A DNA stretch of 64,000 nucleotides from Pseudomonas abietaniphila (GTDB lineage: Bacteria > Pseudomonadota > Gammaproteobacteria > Pseudomonadales > Pseudomonadaceae), in assembly GCF_900100795.1 (NCBI RefSeq), contig NZ_FNCO01000001.1:124001-188000 (forward strand), given 5' to 3'. Positions 1-14,640 of the stretch are shown here, piece by piece. A program made the translations under genes and the position numbers. Every line of letters begins with the position of its first letter. Position 1 is the stretch's first letter. The notes beneath the pieces are model-generated. The model was given only the letters and a program-made list of their open reading frames with translations, was not told the DNA's origin and ran no database searches.

Positions 1-5209
<5,209 letters not shown>

Positions 5210-5217
<8 letters not shown>

Positions 5218-6619
5218 CCAACACAACGTGACGCCGATTGCCGAGCTGACCCCCGATGCGGCACTGGCCCATGCAGACTACCGGTTTGCGCCGACCGCGC
5301 GGCTGGACCGTCAGGCGGCGGTGGAGTCCAACGCTCGCAGCTACCCGCGGCGCATTCCGCTGGAGCTCAAGCGGGCACAAGGCATTCATGTGCAGGACAG
5401 CGAGGGGCGCTGGTTCATCGATTGCCTGGCAGGCGCCGGTACGCTGGCGTTGGGGCACAACCACCCCGAGGTGGTGCAGGCAATGAGGGATCTGCTCGAC
5501 GGGCAGCGTCCATTGCACACCCTGGACCTGATGACCGAGGCCAAGGACGCGTTCATCAACGAACTGTTCGCGCTGCTGCCGCCGGAGTTCGCCAGGGATG
5601 CACGCATTCAGTTCTGCGGCCCGGCGGGCACCGACGCGGTGGAAGCGGCGATGAAACTGGTGCGCACGGCCACCGGGCGCAGCAACATGATGGCCTTCCA
5701 TGGCGCCTACCACGGCATGACCATGGGTGCTTTGGGTCTGATGGGCAACCTGGGGCCCAAGGCGTACCTGGGCGGCCTGGCCTCAAGCGCGCAGTTCTTG
5801 CCGTTCCCGTACGACTATCGCTGCCCGTTTGGTGTGGGCGGTGAAGCGGGCGAGCGCATCGGTCTGCACTACATTGAAAACCAGCTGACCGACCCGGAAA
5901 GCGGGGTCATGCCGCCTGCCGGGATGATCCTTGAGCCCGTACAAGGAGAAGGCGGCGTGGTGCCGACGTCGGCCCACTGGCTGCGCGAAGTGCGCCGTAT
6001 CACACGCGACGCCGGCGTTCCGCTGATTCTCGACGAAATCCAGTGCGGCGTAGCGCGCACCGGCAAACCGTTCGCGTTCCAGCACGCCGGCATCGTGCCC
6101 GACGTGCTCGTGCTGTCCAAGGCGATTGGTGGCAGCCAGCCGATGGCCGTGGTGGTGTACAACAAATCACTGGATGTCTGGAAACCGGGCTCTCACGCCG
6201 GAACATTCCGGGGCAACCAACTGGCCATGGTGGCGGGCTCTACCACGCTGCGCATCGTCCGCGAACAGCAACTCGATCAGCACGCGGCGGCCATGGGCGA
6301 ACGTCTGACCCAGCACCTGCGCGCCCTGCAAAAAGACTGTCCGCAGATGGGCGATGTGCGCGGCATGGGCTTGATGCTGGGCGTGGAAATGGTCGATCCG
6401 GAAGGGCGTCCAGACGTGCTGGGTCACTTCCCGCAAAGTGGCGTGCTGGCGTCGAGCATTCAGCGCCAATGCCTGCAACGCGGACTGATCATCGAAGTGG
6501 GGGGCCGTCACTCCAGCGTCATCCGCTTCCTGCCGCCTTTGATCGTCACCGCAGCCCAGATCGACCAGATCGCCGAGATCTTCAGCGCCGCTGTTTCCGC
6601 CGCCGTCAACACGCGTTAA
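5210..6619 (+). CDS. Diaminobutyrate--2-oxoglutarate aminotransferase (PvdH/DABA aminotransferase family)
   Basis: A 469-residue class-III PLP-dependent aminotransferase. It would make L-2,4-diaminobutyrate from aspartate semialdehyde with glutamate as amino donor, supplying a building block to the synthetase. Visible motifs are GPAGTDAVEAAMK (cofactor phosphate region), FHGAYHGMTMGALG, LILDEIQCGVARTGK, and the Schiff-base lysine in SKAIGG at about residue 304. The ATG at 5210 overlaps the synthetase stop by eight bases, so the two are co-transcribed and probably translationally coupled; an AGGAG-type site lies just upstream. The family is confident; the exact substrate rests partly on the siderophore context. 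A strong hairpin follows the stop. Confidence 0.92.
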
Positions 6620-6636
6620 TCCCCCCGACCTGTATC

Positions 6637-6668
6637 AGCGAAGTGACAAGGGATGGCACTTCGCTTTT
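6637..6668 (+). terminator. Intrinsic terminator after the aminotransferase gene
   Basis: Perfect 9-bp stem AGCGAAGTG / CACTTCGCT with an 11-base loop, followed directly by TTTTATTTT. It separates the synthetase/aminotransferase transcript from the receptor gene. Confidence 0.85.
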
Positions 6669-6677
6669 ATTTTGAAT

Positions 6678-6696
6678 GACAATGGTAACGAGAATG
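6678..6696 (+). promoter_or_regulatory. Fur-box-like site upstream of TonB receptor
   Basis: GACAATGGTAACGAGAATG matches the 19-bp Fur consensus at 12 positions counted by eye. It lies between the terminator of the previous unit and the receptor start at 6789, the expected place for iron-dependent repression. The call rests on consensus similarity plus context. Confidence 0.55.
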
Positions 6697-6788
6697 TTTC
6701 TCTGTTACATTTTCACGCTTTTTTTACATTTGTAAGCACTGCGCAGGGGCTCAGGCCCCGGGTCATTTCAAAGGGAGGGGGAGTTCGG

Positions 6789-8987
6789 ATGGCGAGCAAC
6801 AAGAACAAACAATTCAAGGTGAATGCCTTGGCAGCACTGGTGGCCACAGTCGCCTGTCACGGCATGGCATGGGCAGAGGATGCCCCTGCCAAGCCTGCAA
6901 AAGGCTCAGCGATTCAGCTGCAGAATTCGGTGATCACCGGGGAGTCACTGGCGGTTGAACCCGACGTTGGCTACCAGGCCAAGAACAGCACAGCGGGCAC
7001 GAAAACCAGCACTCCATTATCTGAAACACCGCGTTCTGTATCGGTGGTGACACGTCAGCGCATTCAGGATCAGGGTTCGCAGACCCTCACCGATATCCTG
7101 GGTTATGTGCCCGGCATCTTCGCCCCGCCGTTTGCAGTGGGTGACGGCCTGGCGGGTGACCTGTTCTCCATTCGTGGCTACAACGCCACCGACTATGGCT
7201 ACGGCTTGCTGAAGGATGGCCTGCGTCTGCAAGGCAACCGTTACGACACCACCACCGAACCGTATGGCCTGGAGCGCACCGAAGTGTTCCGCGGTCCGAG
7301 CTCGATCCTGTACGGCGAAAACGCCCCGGGCGGTCTGGTCAACCTGGTCAGCAAACGCCCGACCGAAACGGCACAGGGCGAAGCCAGGTTCTCTTACGGC
7401 AGCAACAACCGTCGCCAACTGGGCCTGGACGTGTCTGGTCCTCTGACCGACGACAACCGCATTCTGGGTCGTGTGGTGATGCTGGGCCGCAACGCCGACA
7501 CGCAGGTGGACTCGGTGCCGGACGATCGTCTGTACATCGCGCCGTCCATGACCTTCAACTTCGACGAAGACACCTCGCTCACGTTGCTGTCGACCTACCA
7601 GCGCGACCGTACCCAGCTGCTGCTCGGTTATCCGGCCGCGGGGACCTTGCTGAACAACGTCAATGGCAAGATCGGCAAGGACCAGTACAACGGCAACCCG
7701 AACTGGGATGACTTCGAGCGCGAAGCCTGGAGCCTGGGTTACGAGTTCAGCCATCAGATCAACGATACGTGGCAGTTCCGCCAGAACTCGCGTTTCATGG
7801 AGTCACGGATCGACCGCCATGAAACCTGGCCGAACAACCTGAACAACGCCGGTTTCGGCAGCATCCTGACCAGCACCGCGTATGACCGTGACAACAAGTC
7901 CCTGGCGTATTCGCTGGACAACCAGTTTGAAGGTCACTTCACCTCCGGCGCGCTGGAAAACACCGTGTTGCTGGGTGCGAGCTACGACCGTACCTCGTTC
8001 AACCAGGACTGGGCGGCGGGCAACGGCGGTACGTACAACGCTTTCAACCCGGTGTTCCCGGCCGGGAATCCGCGGATGATCGCGACGATCCAGAACTCGC
8101 AGCTGGACCAGCAGATGTACGGCCTGTACAGCCAGTTGCAGAGCAAGTACGACAACTGGATCTTCCTCTTGGGCGGCCGTCAGGACTTCGTCAACAGCAA
8201 ATACCGTAACCGTGCGGGCACGACCAGTGGTTTGGCCGATCTGGATGGCTGGGATCATCGTTTCAGCTGGCAGACCGGTCTGATGTACCAGTTCGAAAAC
8301 GGCATTTCGCCTTACGTCAGCTACTCGACGGCGTTCACGCCGGTGCAGCAGTCTTCGCAACCCAACGGTGAACTGCTCGACCCGATCCTCAGCCACCAGT
8401 ACGAAGCGGGTCTGAAGTTTGAGCCGGCTGGCTGGAATACCACTTTCAGCGCCGCTGTCTTTCAGTTGACCAAGACCCATGACGTGGTGGCAGGCAGCAA
8501 TGGCTTCAGCCGTCAGGTGGGCGAGAGCGAGTCGAAAGGCATCGAGCTGGAGGCCAACAGCGATATCACCAAAAACCTCAGCCTGACGGCGTCTTACACC
8601 TATACCGACGCGCGCGTGACCAAGGATGCGCCGGGATCGTTGGTGGAAGATCACCAGTTGACCGGGATTCCGCGTAACCAGGCCTCCGGTTGGGCGACAT
8701 ATCGTTTCCTCGATGGCCCGCTGAGCGGTGTCCGTCTGGGAGGTGGTGTGCGTTATTTCGACAATACCTTTGCGTACACCTCACCGACCTTGTACGGCAA
8801 GTTGAAAACCGGCGATGTGACGCTGGTGGATGCGTTGGTGGGGTATGACATCGATAAGCACTGGTCGGTGGATGTGAACGCGAAGAACCTGTTCGACAAG
8901 GAGTACGTCAGTGGTTGCAACAATGCGGGTCGTTGTTACTGGGGTGAGGAGCGTACGGTGATGGGGACGGTTGCGTTTCGCTGGTAA
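6789..8987 (+). CDS. TonB-dependent ferric-siderophore outer-membrane receptor
   Basis: A 732-residue outer-membrane receptor. A signal peptide ends near AMA-WA/ED (about residue 29). The plug follows (about 60-190: ETPRSVSVVT, FSIRGYNA, LERTEVFRGPSSILYGENAPGG), then a 22-strand-type barrel ending in the aromatic terminus AFRW. There is no N-terminal signalling domain between signal peptide and plug, so it is unlikely to signal to an ECF sigma factor as FpvA does. The chosen ATG has a purine-rich AAGGGAGGGGG site just upstream; the frame is open back to 6672 but the extra residues precede the signal peptide. Position next to the synthetase suggests uptake of the siderophore made by this cluster (inference). 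Confidence 0.93.
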   Translation: MASNKNKQFKVNALAALVATVACHGMAWAEDAPAKPAKGSAIQLQNSVITGESLAVEPDVGYQAKNSTAGTKTSTPLSETPRSVSVVTRQRIQDQGSQTLTDILGYVPGIFAPPFAVGDGLAGDLFSIRGYNATDYGYGLLKDGLRLQGNRYDTTTEPYGLERTEVFRGPSSILYGENAPGGLVNLVSKRPTETAQGEARFSYGSNNRRQLGLDVSGPLTDDNRILGRVVMLGRNADTQVDSVPDDRLYIAPSMTFNFDEDTSLTLLSTYQRDRTQLLLGYPAAGTLLNNVNGKIGKDQYNGNPNWDDFEREAWSLGYEFSHQINDTWQFRQNSRFMESRIDRHETWPNNLNNAGFGSILTSTAYDRDNKSLAYSLDNQFEGHFTSGALENTVLLGASYDRTSFNQDWAAGNGGTYNAFNPVFPAGNPRMIATIQNSQLDQQMYGLYSQLQSKYDNWIFLLGGRQDFVNSKYRNRAGTTSGLADLDGWDHRFSWQTGLMYQFENGISPYVSYSTAFTPVQQSSQPNGELLDPILSHQYEAGLKFEPAGWNTTFSAAVFQLTKTHDVVAGSNGFSRQVGESESKGIELEANSDITKNLSLTASYTYTDARVTKDAPGSLVEDHQLTGIPRNQASGWATYRFLDGPLSGVRLGGGVRYFDNTFAYTSPTLYGKLKTGDVTLVDALVGYDIDKHWSVDVNAKNLFDKEYVSGCNNAGRCYWGEERTVMGTVAFRW

Positions 8988-9012
8988 CGTTTGAGTTTTA
9001 GTGGTTTGGAAG

Positions 9013-9046
9013 GGGCAGACAGGGTCAACGTGTCTGCCCTTTTTTA
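9013..9046 (+). terminator. Intrinsic terminator after receptor gene
   Basis: Perfect 9-bp stem GGGCAGACA / TGTCTGCCC with a nine-base loop, followed by six T. Confidence 0.88.
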
Positions 9047-9095
9047 TGGCCGGGATTTGGGCGGAGATGGCCGGCTTGAGATGTACGCAGGTCTC

Positions 9096-9134
9096 TGTAG
9101 GCGCAATCGGAGGTTACGACGGTCGCGAAGGCGG
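9096..9134. repeat. Single REP-like element
   Basis: Contains GGAGGTTACGACGGTCGCGAA, differing only slightly from the GGAGGTTACGACAGTGGCGAA arm of the REPINs around the transposase near 15 kb. It is a lone copy lying just after a terminator, a usual position for REP elements. Confidence 0.7.
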
Positions 9135-9470
9135 TCTTTCTGATTTTTCTGATTGACGGGTTGGAGCGGGTTTTGTGTGTATCCGTTATCGGTGCTGCCG
9201 CTGATAGGGATCTGGCTAACGCCAGACCTGTTTCGCCTTCGGCGAGTTACTTGAAAGGACCCCAAGTAACCAAGGGTCCTATGCTCCTGGTTGGGCCCGA
9301 CTTCGTCGGGTTCCTTCACTTCGGCGACGCTCCGTGGGCCCGCCGCCATCGGCCATCCATGGCCGGGGGCGGCTCTCGCGGCATCCATGCCGCTCGGCCC
9401 ACTCCGCATCGCCTGCGTTCAGCCTGCACCCAAGTCGCGTTGGGTGGTGTCTGGGCTGCTGTGGTACGAA

Positions 9471-9506
9471 GATCAAGATCAAGATCAAGATCAAGATCAA
9501 GATCAA
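9471..9506. repeat. Hexanucleotide microsatellite (GATCAA)6
   Basis: Six perfect tandem copies of GATCAA without a mismatch. Each copy carries a GATC Dam-type site, giving six within 36 bases. Because the unit is six bases, copy-number change would not shift a reading frame. No gene is credited with using it. Confidence 0.95.
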
Positions 9507-9555
9507 AGGCGGTGCGAGGCGTTTTTTGCGATTGGGTGCTTCGTGCTGATTGTTC

Positions 9556-9598
9556 CCACGCTCCGCGTGGTAACACGTTCAATGACGCTCTGCGTCAT
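9556..9598. repeat. Double small-hairpin intergenic element
   Basis: Two perfect three-base-loop hairpins in a row: CCACGC-TCC-GCGTGG (9556-9570) and ATGACGC-TCT-GCGTCAT (9582-9598). This two-hairpin pattern resembles short elements scattered between Pseudomonas genes; that comparison is from memory. Confidence 0.65.
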
Positions 9599-9726
9599 CC
9601 GGGATGTGGCGCATGCTCAGGCTTTGCGGCCTTCAAGAAACGGACGGACATCACTGGTTTGAGAACCATTGATCGCCCACAGGAGTGAAGTCTGACGACG
9701 GCTTTTTGTGCCACACCACCTGCCAC

Positions 9727-9753
9727 TGTGGGAGTGAGCTTGCTCACGAAGGC
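9727..9753. repeat. REP element of the GTGGGAG...GAGCTTGCTC class
   Basis: Contains the palindrome GTGAGC-TT-GCTCAC inside the TGTGGGAG...CGAAGGC frame typical of Pseudomonas REP sequences. A degenerate second copy of the class is at 14683-14709. Confidence 0.75.
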
Positions 9754-10010
9754 TGAGTGTCAGGCACTGGCGCTGTATTGGCTATCCCCCGACGGAGCAC
9801 CGCTCTGCTTTTGATTCTGGCGCAGCCATAGCGTCCGGGGTGGCGCGCCACCGTGTCCCGCGATCTGCCGGGAACGGGCAGCAAATCCTGAGCATGCGGT
9901 TTACCGGATACGGACCCGGCTGACGCAAACCTGAGGAGGACATCCGTGGCAGGCAGGTCGATGTCACCCGTCTAAACTCAGCGCTCCACCCCATACGCTG
10001 GAGAGCTGAC

Positions 10011-10490
10011 ATGGTCGCGAAGAATACAATCTGTCTCTGGTACGAAGGCGACGCCGAAAAGGCGGCGAACTTTTATGCGAAGACGTTCCCTGACAGTGCC
10101 GTCACCGCTGTTCATTCCGCGCCCGGGGATTACCCGTCGGGCAAGGAGGGCGATGTGATCACGGTTGAGTTCACGGTCATGGGTATCCCCTGCATCGGAC
10201 TGAACGGCGGGCCGGTGTTCAAGCACAATGAGGCGTTTTCCTTTCAGGTCGCGACGGACGATCAGGCGGAAACGGATCGCTTCTGGGACGCGATTGTCGG
10301 TAATGGCGGAGAGGCCAGCGTCTGCGGTTGGTGCAAGGACAAATGGGGCATCTCGTGGCAGATCACCCCGCGTGTGCTGACCGAGGCGATCGCCCACCCT
10401 GACCGGGCCGCGGCGAAGCGAGCGTTCAACGCGATGATGGGCATGACCCGGATTGACGTGGCCGCCATCGAAGCCGCGCTCAAGGGATAA
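10011..10490 (+). CDS. VOC-superfamily (PhnB/YjdN-type) protein
   Basis: A 159-residue protein of the glyoxalase/bleomycin-resistance fold, in the group annotated PhnB or '3-demethylubiquinone methyltransferase-like'. Visible motifs are the opening ICLWYEGDAEKAANFYAKTF, FTVMGIPCIGLNGGP and the closing CGWCKDKWGISWQI. Members are mostly of unknown reaction; the methyltransferase label is historical and I do not transfer it. It stands alone after the repeat region; the ATG at 10011 follows a GGAGAGC-like site. Family call firm, function unknown. Confidence 0.85.
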   Translation: MVAKNTICLWYEGDAEKAANFYAKTFPDSAVTAVHSAPGDYPSGKEGDVITVEFTVMGIPCIGLNGGPVFKHNEAFSFQVATDDQAETDRFWDAIVGNGGEASVCGWCKDKWGISWQITPRVLTEAIAHPDRAAAKRAFNAMMGMTRIDVAAIEAALKG

Positions 10491-10701
10491 CAGCGCTTTC
10501 TGTCACACGCCATCACTTTGAGATAACCTCGGGGCCCCCTTGCATACGGATGGTCAGGTTTGCCTGAGGCGAGTGCGACAGGCTTCGCTCAGCGAGCCGG
10601 ACTCAGGGCAGTAAGGGCACGTGTGAGAGTCCCACAAAAACGATCGTTGGAAAAAACAGGCGGGGCGAACGTTGAGCGAGAGAAGAGAGTTCAGCGGCGG
10701 C

Positions 10702-11685
10702 ATGAAGGGCAAGAACCTTCGCTATCTGGAAGAGCATCGGCGGCTGCCGTGTACGCACACGCGGACGGGTTTTCTGTTGCTCGAACACTTCTCGCTCCCG
10801 GCCTTCACTCAGGCGCTGGACACCATCGTCACCGCCAATCTGCTGCGCCCCGGGCTATTTTCTTCCCGAACGTTCGGCTTGCAGGACGGCGAGGTCATCA
10901 GTGATCTGGGGCTGGTCATCCGGCCTGATGCCCGCCTTGAACTGCCCGCGCTCAAAGACCTTGATCTGCTGGTGATCTGTGGTGGCTATCGCACGGAACT
11001 CAAAGCCGATGACGCACTGATCACGCTGCTGATCACCGCCTCCGACCTGGGCATCACCCTGGCCGGGTTATGGAACGGGGCGTGGTTTCTCGGCGCGGCG
11101 GGCCTGCTTGAGGGCTACCGTTGCGCGATTCACCCCGAGCACCGTCCCGCACTCGCCGAGATCTCCAAAGTCACTCACGTGACCAGCGAGCCGTTTGTGG
11201 TGGACCGCAACCGGCTCACGGCGTCCAGTCCTTCGGGTGCGTTCCACATGGCCTTGGAATGGATCAAAGGCCTGCACGACAAGGCGTTGGTCGAAGGCAT
11301 CGAAGACATCCTGTCGTTCGAGGAATCACGCTATCGGCGCATCAAGCCGAGCCGGCACATTTCGGTCAGCGCACCGCTCAAGGAAGTCGTCAAACTGATG
11401 GACGCCAACCTTGAAGAACCGCTGGAAATGGACCAGCTGGCGGTCTACGCAGGGCGCTCACGCCGGCAGATCGAGCGTCTGTTCAAGGAGCAGTTGGGCA
11501 CCACGCCGCAGCGTTATTACCTGGAGCTGCGCATCACCGAAGCACGGCGGCTGCTGCAACACACCGAGCTCTCCCAGGTCGAAGTCCTCGTCGCCTGCGG
11601 CTTCGTTTCCCCCAGCCACTTCAGCAAGTGCTACAGCGCCTATTTCGGCTACCGGCCTTCCAAGGAAACGCGGCTGGTGAAGTGA
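10702..11685 (+). CDS. GlxA-family (DJ-1/PfpI domain) AraC-type transcriptional regulator
   Basis: About 327 residues: an N-terminal class-I amidotransferase-like domain (about 20-190) and a C-terminal AraC/XylS pair of helix-turn-helices (about 225-325; FVSPSHFSKCYSAYFGYRP in the second). This is the architecture of GbdR, ArgR and CdhR, regulators of amine or amino-acid use. Where the catalytic cysteine sits in DJ-1 enzymes the sequence reads AGLWNGAWFLG, so the domain should sense a ligand rather than catalyse. The ATG at 10702 is preferred; a TTG at 10672 would add ten residues. No obvious target gene is adjacent. Confidence 0.87.
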   Translation: MKGKNLRYLEEHRRLPCTHTRTGFLLLEHFSLPAFTQALDTIVTANLLRPGLFSSRTFGLQDGEVISDLGLVIRPDARLELPALKDLDLLVICGGYRTELKADDALITLLITASDLGITLAGLWNGAWFLGAAGLLEGYRCAIHPEHRPALAEISKVTHVTSEPFVVDRNRLTASSPSGAFHMALEWIKGLHDKALVEGIEDILSFEESRYRRIKPSRHISVSAPLKEVVKLMDANLEEPLEMDQLAVYAGRSRRQIERLFKEQLGTTPQRYYLELRITEARRLLQHTELSQVEVLVACGFVSPSHFSKCYSAYFGYRPSKETRLVK

Positions 11686-11867
11686 GGCTGGCAAGGCCAA
11701 TCTCAGGTTTAGGCGTCTAGTCCAACCCCCGGTATTGGGCGAACTTCAACGGTAATCCCCGCGCTGAAAAAGACCGAGCGCTGGAAGTCGCTGCTTTCAT
11801 GGCGTGTGTCGGCTTTTTCATCAATGCCGCTGGCCTTCACACGGTTGAGGAGGGCATTACAGGCCGC

Positions 11868-12779
11868 CTAAAGCGCCATGTCCCGCGACGCCTGTTCGAA
11901 TCGTTCGCGCAGAAAGTCCAGCAGGGCCCGTACCCGAGGGGCCAGGTAGCGACTGCGGGGATACAGCGCATGCACCGGCGCCTCGGCGGTTTGCCAGTCT
12001 GGCATCACCAGGCTCAAGCGACCGGCGGCGAGGTCGGCGCTGACGTCCCAGATCGATTTCAGGGCGATACCGTGGCCATCGATTGCCCATTGCCGAGCCA
12101 GCGAGCCGTCGTTGGTTTCCCGTGCCGCCTCCATCGGCACCTTGAACAGCATCACTTCCTCCCCTCGTTGCAGACGCCATTCGCTGGACCAGCCTGATTG
12201 TCCGGCGACGATATGGTCGAAGTCCGCCAGTTGGTCGGGGTGCTTGGGTGTGCCTCGGCGCTGCAGATACTCCGGTGCGGCGCACAGCACGCGGCGATTG
12301 GCCGCCAACGGCCGTGCGATCAGCGAGCTGTCAGGCGGCACGCCGAAGCGAATCACCAGATCGACCTCGTCGGCGATCAGGTGGGACAACGAGTCCGACA
12401 AGTGCAGCGCAGGCACGACCTGCGGATACAGGGCGGTAAAGGCGTCCAGCCAGGGGTTGAGCACGTGGCGGCCGAAATCCGAGGTCGCGGAGATCCGAAT
12501 CTTGCCGCGAATCTCTTTCTTCTCGGCGGACAGTGCCGCACGGGCATCGTCCAGCGCCTGCAACGCCGGGCGGCAATGTTGCAGATAAAGCCGGCCTTCA
12601 TCGGTCAGCCTCAACTGACGCGTGGTGCGCTCGAACAGCCGCGTGGAGAGTGAGGCTTCGAGCTTGAGCAGACGCGCGCTGGCAGCGGCGGGGGACAGCC
12701 CCAGTTTGCGACCGGCTGCCGACAGGCCACCGAGTTGGGCCGCTTCGACGAACAGGCGAATGGCTTCGAGGTTGTCCAT
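11868..12779 (-). CDS. LysR-family transcriptional regulator
   Basis: A 303-residue LysR protein: winged helix-turn-helix at about 1-60 (MDNLEAIRLFVEAAQLGGLS, LGLSPAAASARLLKLE), linker helix, and a substrate-binding effector domain from about 90 with an FGRHVLNPWLDAF opening. It is transcribed away from the old yellow enzyme gene with a 110-base gap, the classic arrangement for control of the divergent gene. The inducer is unknown; many LysR/OYE pairs respond to electrophiles or quinones (established for related pairs, inferred here). Confidence 0.93.
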   Translation of the reverse strand: MDNLEAIRLFVEAAQLGGLSAAGRKLGLSPAAASARLLKLEASLSTRLFERTTRQLRLTDEGRLYLQHCRPALQALDDARAALSAEKKEIRGKIRISATSDFGRHVLNPWLDAFTALYPQVVPALHLSDSLSHLIADEVDLVIRFGVPPDSSLIARPLAANRRVLCAAPEYLQRRGTPKHPDQLADFDHIVAGQSGWSSEWRLQRGEEVMLFKVPMEAARETNDGSLARQWAIDGHGIALKSIWDVSADLAAGRLSLVMPDWQTAEAPVHALYPRSRYLAPRVRALLDFLRERFEQASRDMAL

Positions 12780-12889
12780 GATTCTTCCGCTATTTTTGAA
12801 AATCCATCAAAGATTAGCCCAATTATCAAACGCGGTCCTCCACCGCAGACTGAGCCCATTCCCTTTCACTGGCTCAGGAAACCCTCACC
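12780..12889. promoter_or_regulatory. Divergent LysR / oxidoreductase promoter region
   Basis: The 110 bases between the two start codons are AT-richer than their surroundings (around ATTAGCCCAATTATC) and must hold both promoters and any LysR operator. No specific box can be fixed by eye. Confidence 0.5.
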
Positions 12890-14014
12890 ATGACGACTCC
12901 AGCGACCTTGTTTACCCCCATCGCGTTCGCAGGCCTTAATGCACCGCACCGTGTGGTGATGGCGCCCATGACCCGCGCGCGCAGCACTCAGCCCGGCGAC
13001 ATTCCCAACGCGCTGAACGCGCAGTACTACGCTCAGCGCGCGTCGGCGGCGTTGATCGTGACCGAGGCGTCGCAGATTTCTCCACAGGGCAAGGGATATT
13101 CTTTCACCCCCGGCATCCATAATGACGCGCAACAGGAAGGCTGGCGCGGGGTGACCGAGGCCGTGCACGCCGAGGGCGGCCGCATCTTCCTGCAACTGTG
13201 GCACGTGGGGCGCATGTCCCATCCTGACTTCCATGGCGGAGCGTTGCCCGTGGCGCCCTCCGCACAGCCGTTCGAAGGGCAGATCTGGAAGGTCGACCCG
13301 GCGACCGGGCAGGGTGCGATGGTGGACTCGCCAACACCTCGGGCGTTGAGCCGGGCCGAGATTGCGCAGATTGTCGATGACTTCCGTCAAGCCGCACGCC
13401 GGGCCATGCTCGCCGGATTTGACGGCGTTGAGGTCCATGGCGCCAATGGTTATCTGATCGATCAGTTCCTGCGCACCACGTCCAACACGCGGACCGACGA
13501 ATACGGTGGCTCACGCAGCAATCGCCTGCGTTTTCTGCGGGAAGTGGTCGATGCGATCAGTGATGAAATCGGCGCCGAACGCACAGCCATTCGCCTGGCG
13601 CCGTTCCTGACCGCCCGTGGCATGGACTGCCCGGACATTCTTCCGACGATCCTTGAAGCCGCCGAGTACCTGCAAGGGAAGGGCATCGGTTATCTGCACC
13701 TGGTCGAAGCCGATTGGGACGACGCGCCAGTGTTTACCGAGTCATTCCGCCAGGCGATTCGCGAGCGCTTCACCGGCCCGATCATCGTGGCCGGCAACTA
13801 CGACAAGGCCCGTGCCGAGTGGGTCATCGCCCAGGGTTATGCCGACCTGGTGGCGTTCGGCAGACCGTTTGTGGGCAATCCCGACTTGCCGGCCCGCCTG
13901 GAGCAGGACCTGCCGTTGACACCGCTCGATCCGGCCACCTTGTTCGGCGGGACGGCTCGGGGCTACAGCGATTACCCCGTCGCTCGCACAGGAGAAGCCT
14001 CATGCGCTCGTTGA
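12890..14014 (+). CDS. Old yellow enzyme family alkene reductase (NemA-like)
   Basis: A 374-residue FMN-dependent TIM-barrel oxidoreductase of the NemA / N-ethylmaleimide reductase group, which uses NADPH to reduce activated C=C bonds or nitro groups. Seen: the opening LFTPIAFAGLNAPHRVVMAPMTR, the substrate-binding pair in EVHGANGYLIDQFLR, the active-site loop RTDEYGGS, and the FMN-phosphate end VAFGRPFVGNPDL. It is divergent from the LysR gene, and its last 13 bases overlap the next gene, so it probably forms a two-gene operon. Confidence 0.94.
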   Translation: MTTPATLFTPIAFAGLNAPHRVVMAPMTRARSTQPGDIPNALNAQYYAQRASAALIVTEASQISPQGKGYSFTPGIHNDAQQEGWRGVTEAVHAEGGRIFLQLWHVGRMSHPDFHGGALPVAPSAQPFEGQIWKVDPATGQGAMVDSPTPRALSRAEIAQIVDDFRQAARRAMLAGFDGVEVHGANGYLIDQFLRTTSNTRTDEYGGSRSNRLRFLREVVDAISDEIGAERTAIRLAPFLTARGMDCPDILPTILEAAEYLQGKGIGYLHLVEADWDDAPVFTESFRQAIRERFTGPIIVAGNYDKARAEWVIAQGYADLVAFGRPFVGNPDLPARLEQDLPLTPLDPATLFGGTARGYSDYPVARTGEASCAR

Positions 14015-14544
14015 TCACCGGCCTGCTGGCAGTCGCCATCACCGCCACCGTACTCACCCGGCCTGCCGTTGCCGCCGAGCCGGTCCTGATCACCTCGAAG
14101 GTGCTGATCACCGACCCAGGCACAACGCCGGAGCAGCTTCAGGCGCAAACCCTCGCAGCCCGCCGTTACGCGACGTTCTGGTCGTCGGGTGACCCGGCGC
14201 TGGCCCGCGAAGCGCTGGCGCCCGACTTCATGGACCGGGCCTTGCCGCCAGGCCGCGCACAAGGCATCGCCGGACCGCTGGCCGCGTCCATCGCCTTCCA
14301 CTCTGCAGTACCGGACCTGAACTGCGAGGTGCAACAGATGATCGTCAGTGGCGACCGGGTGGTTTCGCACCTGCGTTTCACCGGGCATTTCACCGGAACG
14401 TTCAACGGCGTGAAGGGACAAGGGCAAGCGGTGAACTTCATCGCGACCGACATCTACCGCATCGCCGATGGGCGGATCGCCGAAAACTGGCACCTGGAAG
14501 ACAATCTCACGTTCCTGCAGCAGATCGGTGTTTTCGCCCGTTAA
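14002..14544 (+). CDS. Secreted SnoaL-like (ester cyclase / NTF2-fold) protein
   Basis: A 180-residue protein with a cleavable signal peptide (MRSLITGLLAVAITATVLT, cut near AVAAEP) and a SnoaL-like domain (FWSSGDPALAREALAPDFMD, VVSHLRFTGHFTGTFNG, IADGRIAENWHLEDN). SnoaL-like proteins include polyketide cyclases, but most bacterial ones have no known reaction. The ATG at 14002 lies inside the end of the reductase gene and follows an AGGAGAAG site, indicating translational coupling and a shared stress or detoxification setting. Confidence 0.85.
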   Translation: MRSLITGLLAVAITATVLTRPAVAAEPVLITSKVLITDPGTTPEQLQAQTLAARRYATFWSSGDPALAREALAPDFMDRALPPGRAQGIAGPLAASIAFHSAVPDLNCEVQQMIVSGDRVVSHLRFTGHFTGTFNGVKGQGQAVNFIATDIYRIADGRIAENWHLEDNLTFLQQIGVFAR

Positions 14545-14613
14545 CCTCCAGGCGTCTGCTGGCGAAGGTGTTGGTTCAGAGACATCACCGTTGACTGATC
14601 CACCGCTTTCGCT

Positions 14614-14640
14614 GCCGTCGTAACCTCCGACGTCTCCTAC
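14614..14640. repeat. Single REP arm (transposase-associated class)
   Basis: Carries GTCGTAACCTCCGACGTCTC, identical to the left arms of the three REPINs nearby, with no matching right arm. Confidence 0.85.

Larger units (their letters stand above)
9047..10010. other. Gene-free, repeat-rich intergenic region
   Basis: About 960 bases without a convincing gene. It contains a single REP-like element, a block that reads like multicopy Pseudomonas intergenic DNA (9230-9460), a hexanucleotide microsatellite, a double small-hairpin element and a GAGCTTGCTC-type REP. Open frames cross it on both strands, but they are built from these repeats and show no family motif or ribosome-binding site, so none is called. 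Confidence 0.7.

Noticed and set aside
9471..9506. Possible CRISPR-like repeats
   Set aside because: A six-base tandem without spacers is a microsatellite, not a CRISPR array; no cas genes are present.
9161..9688. Open frames of 88-175 codons on both strands around the microsatellite
   Set aside because: They are made of repeat elements (RSRSRS, DLDLDL, IKIKIK stretches) and have no ribosome-binding site or family.
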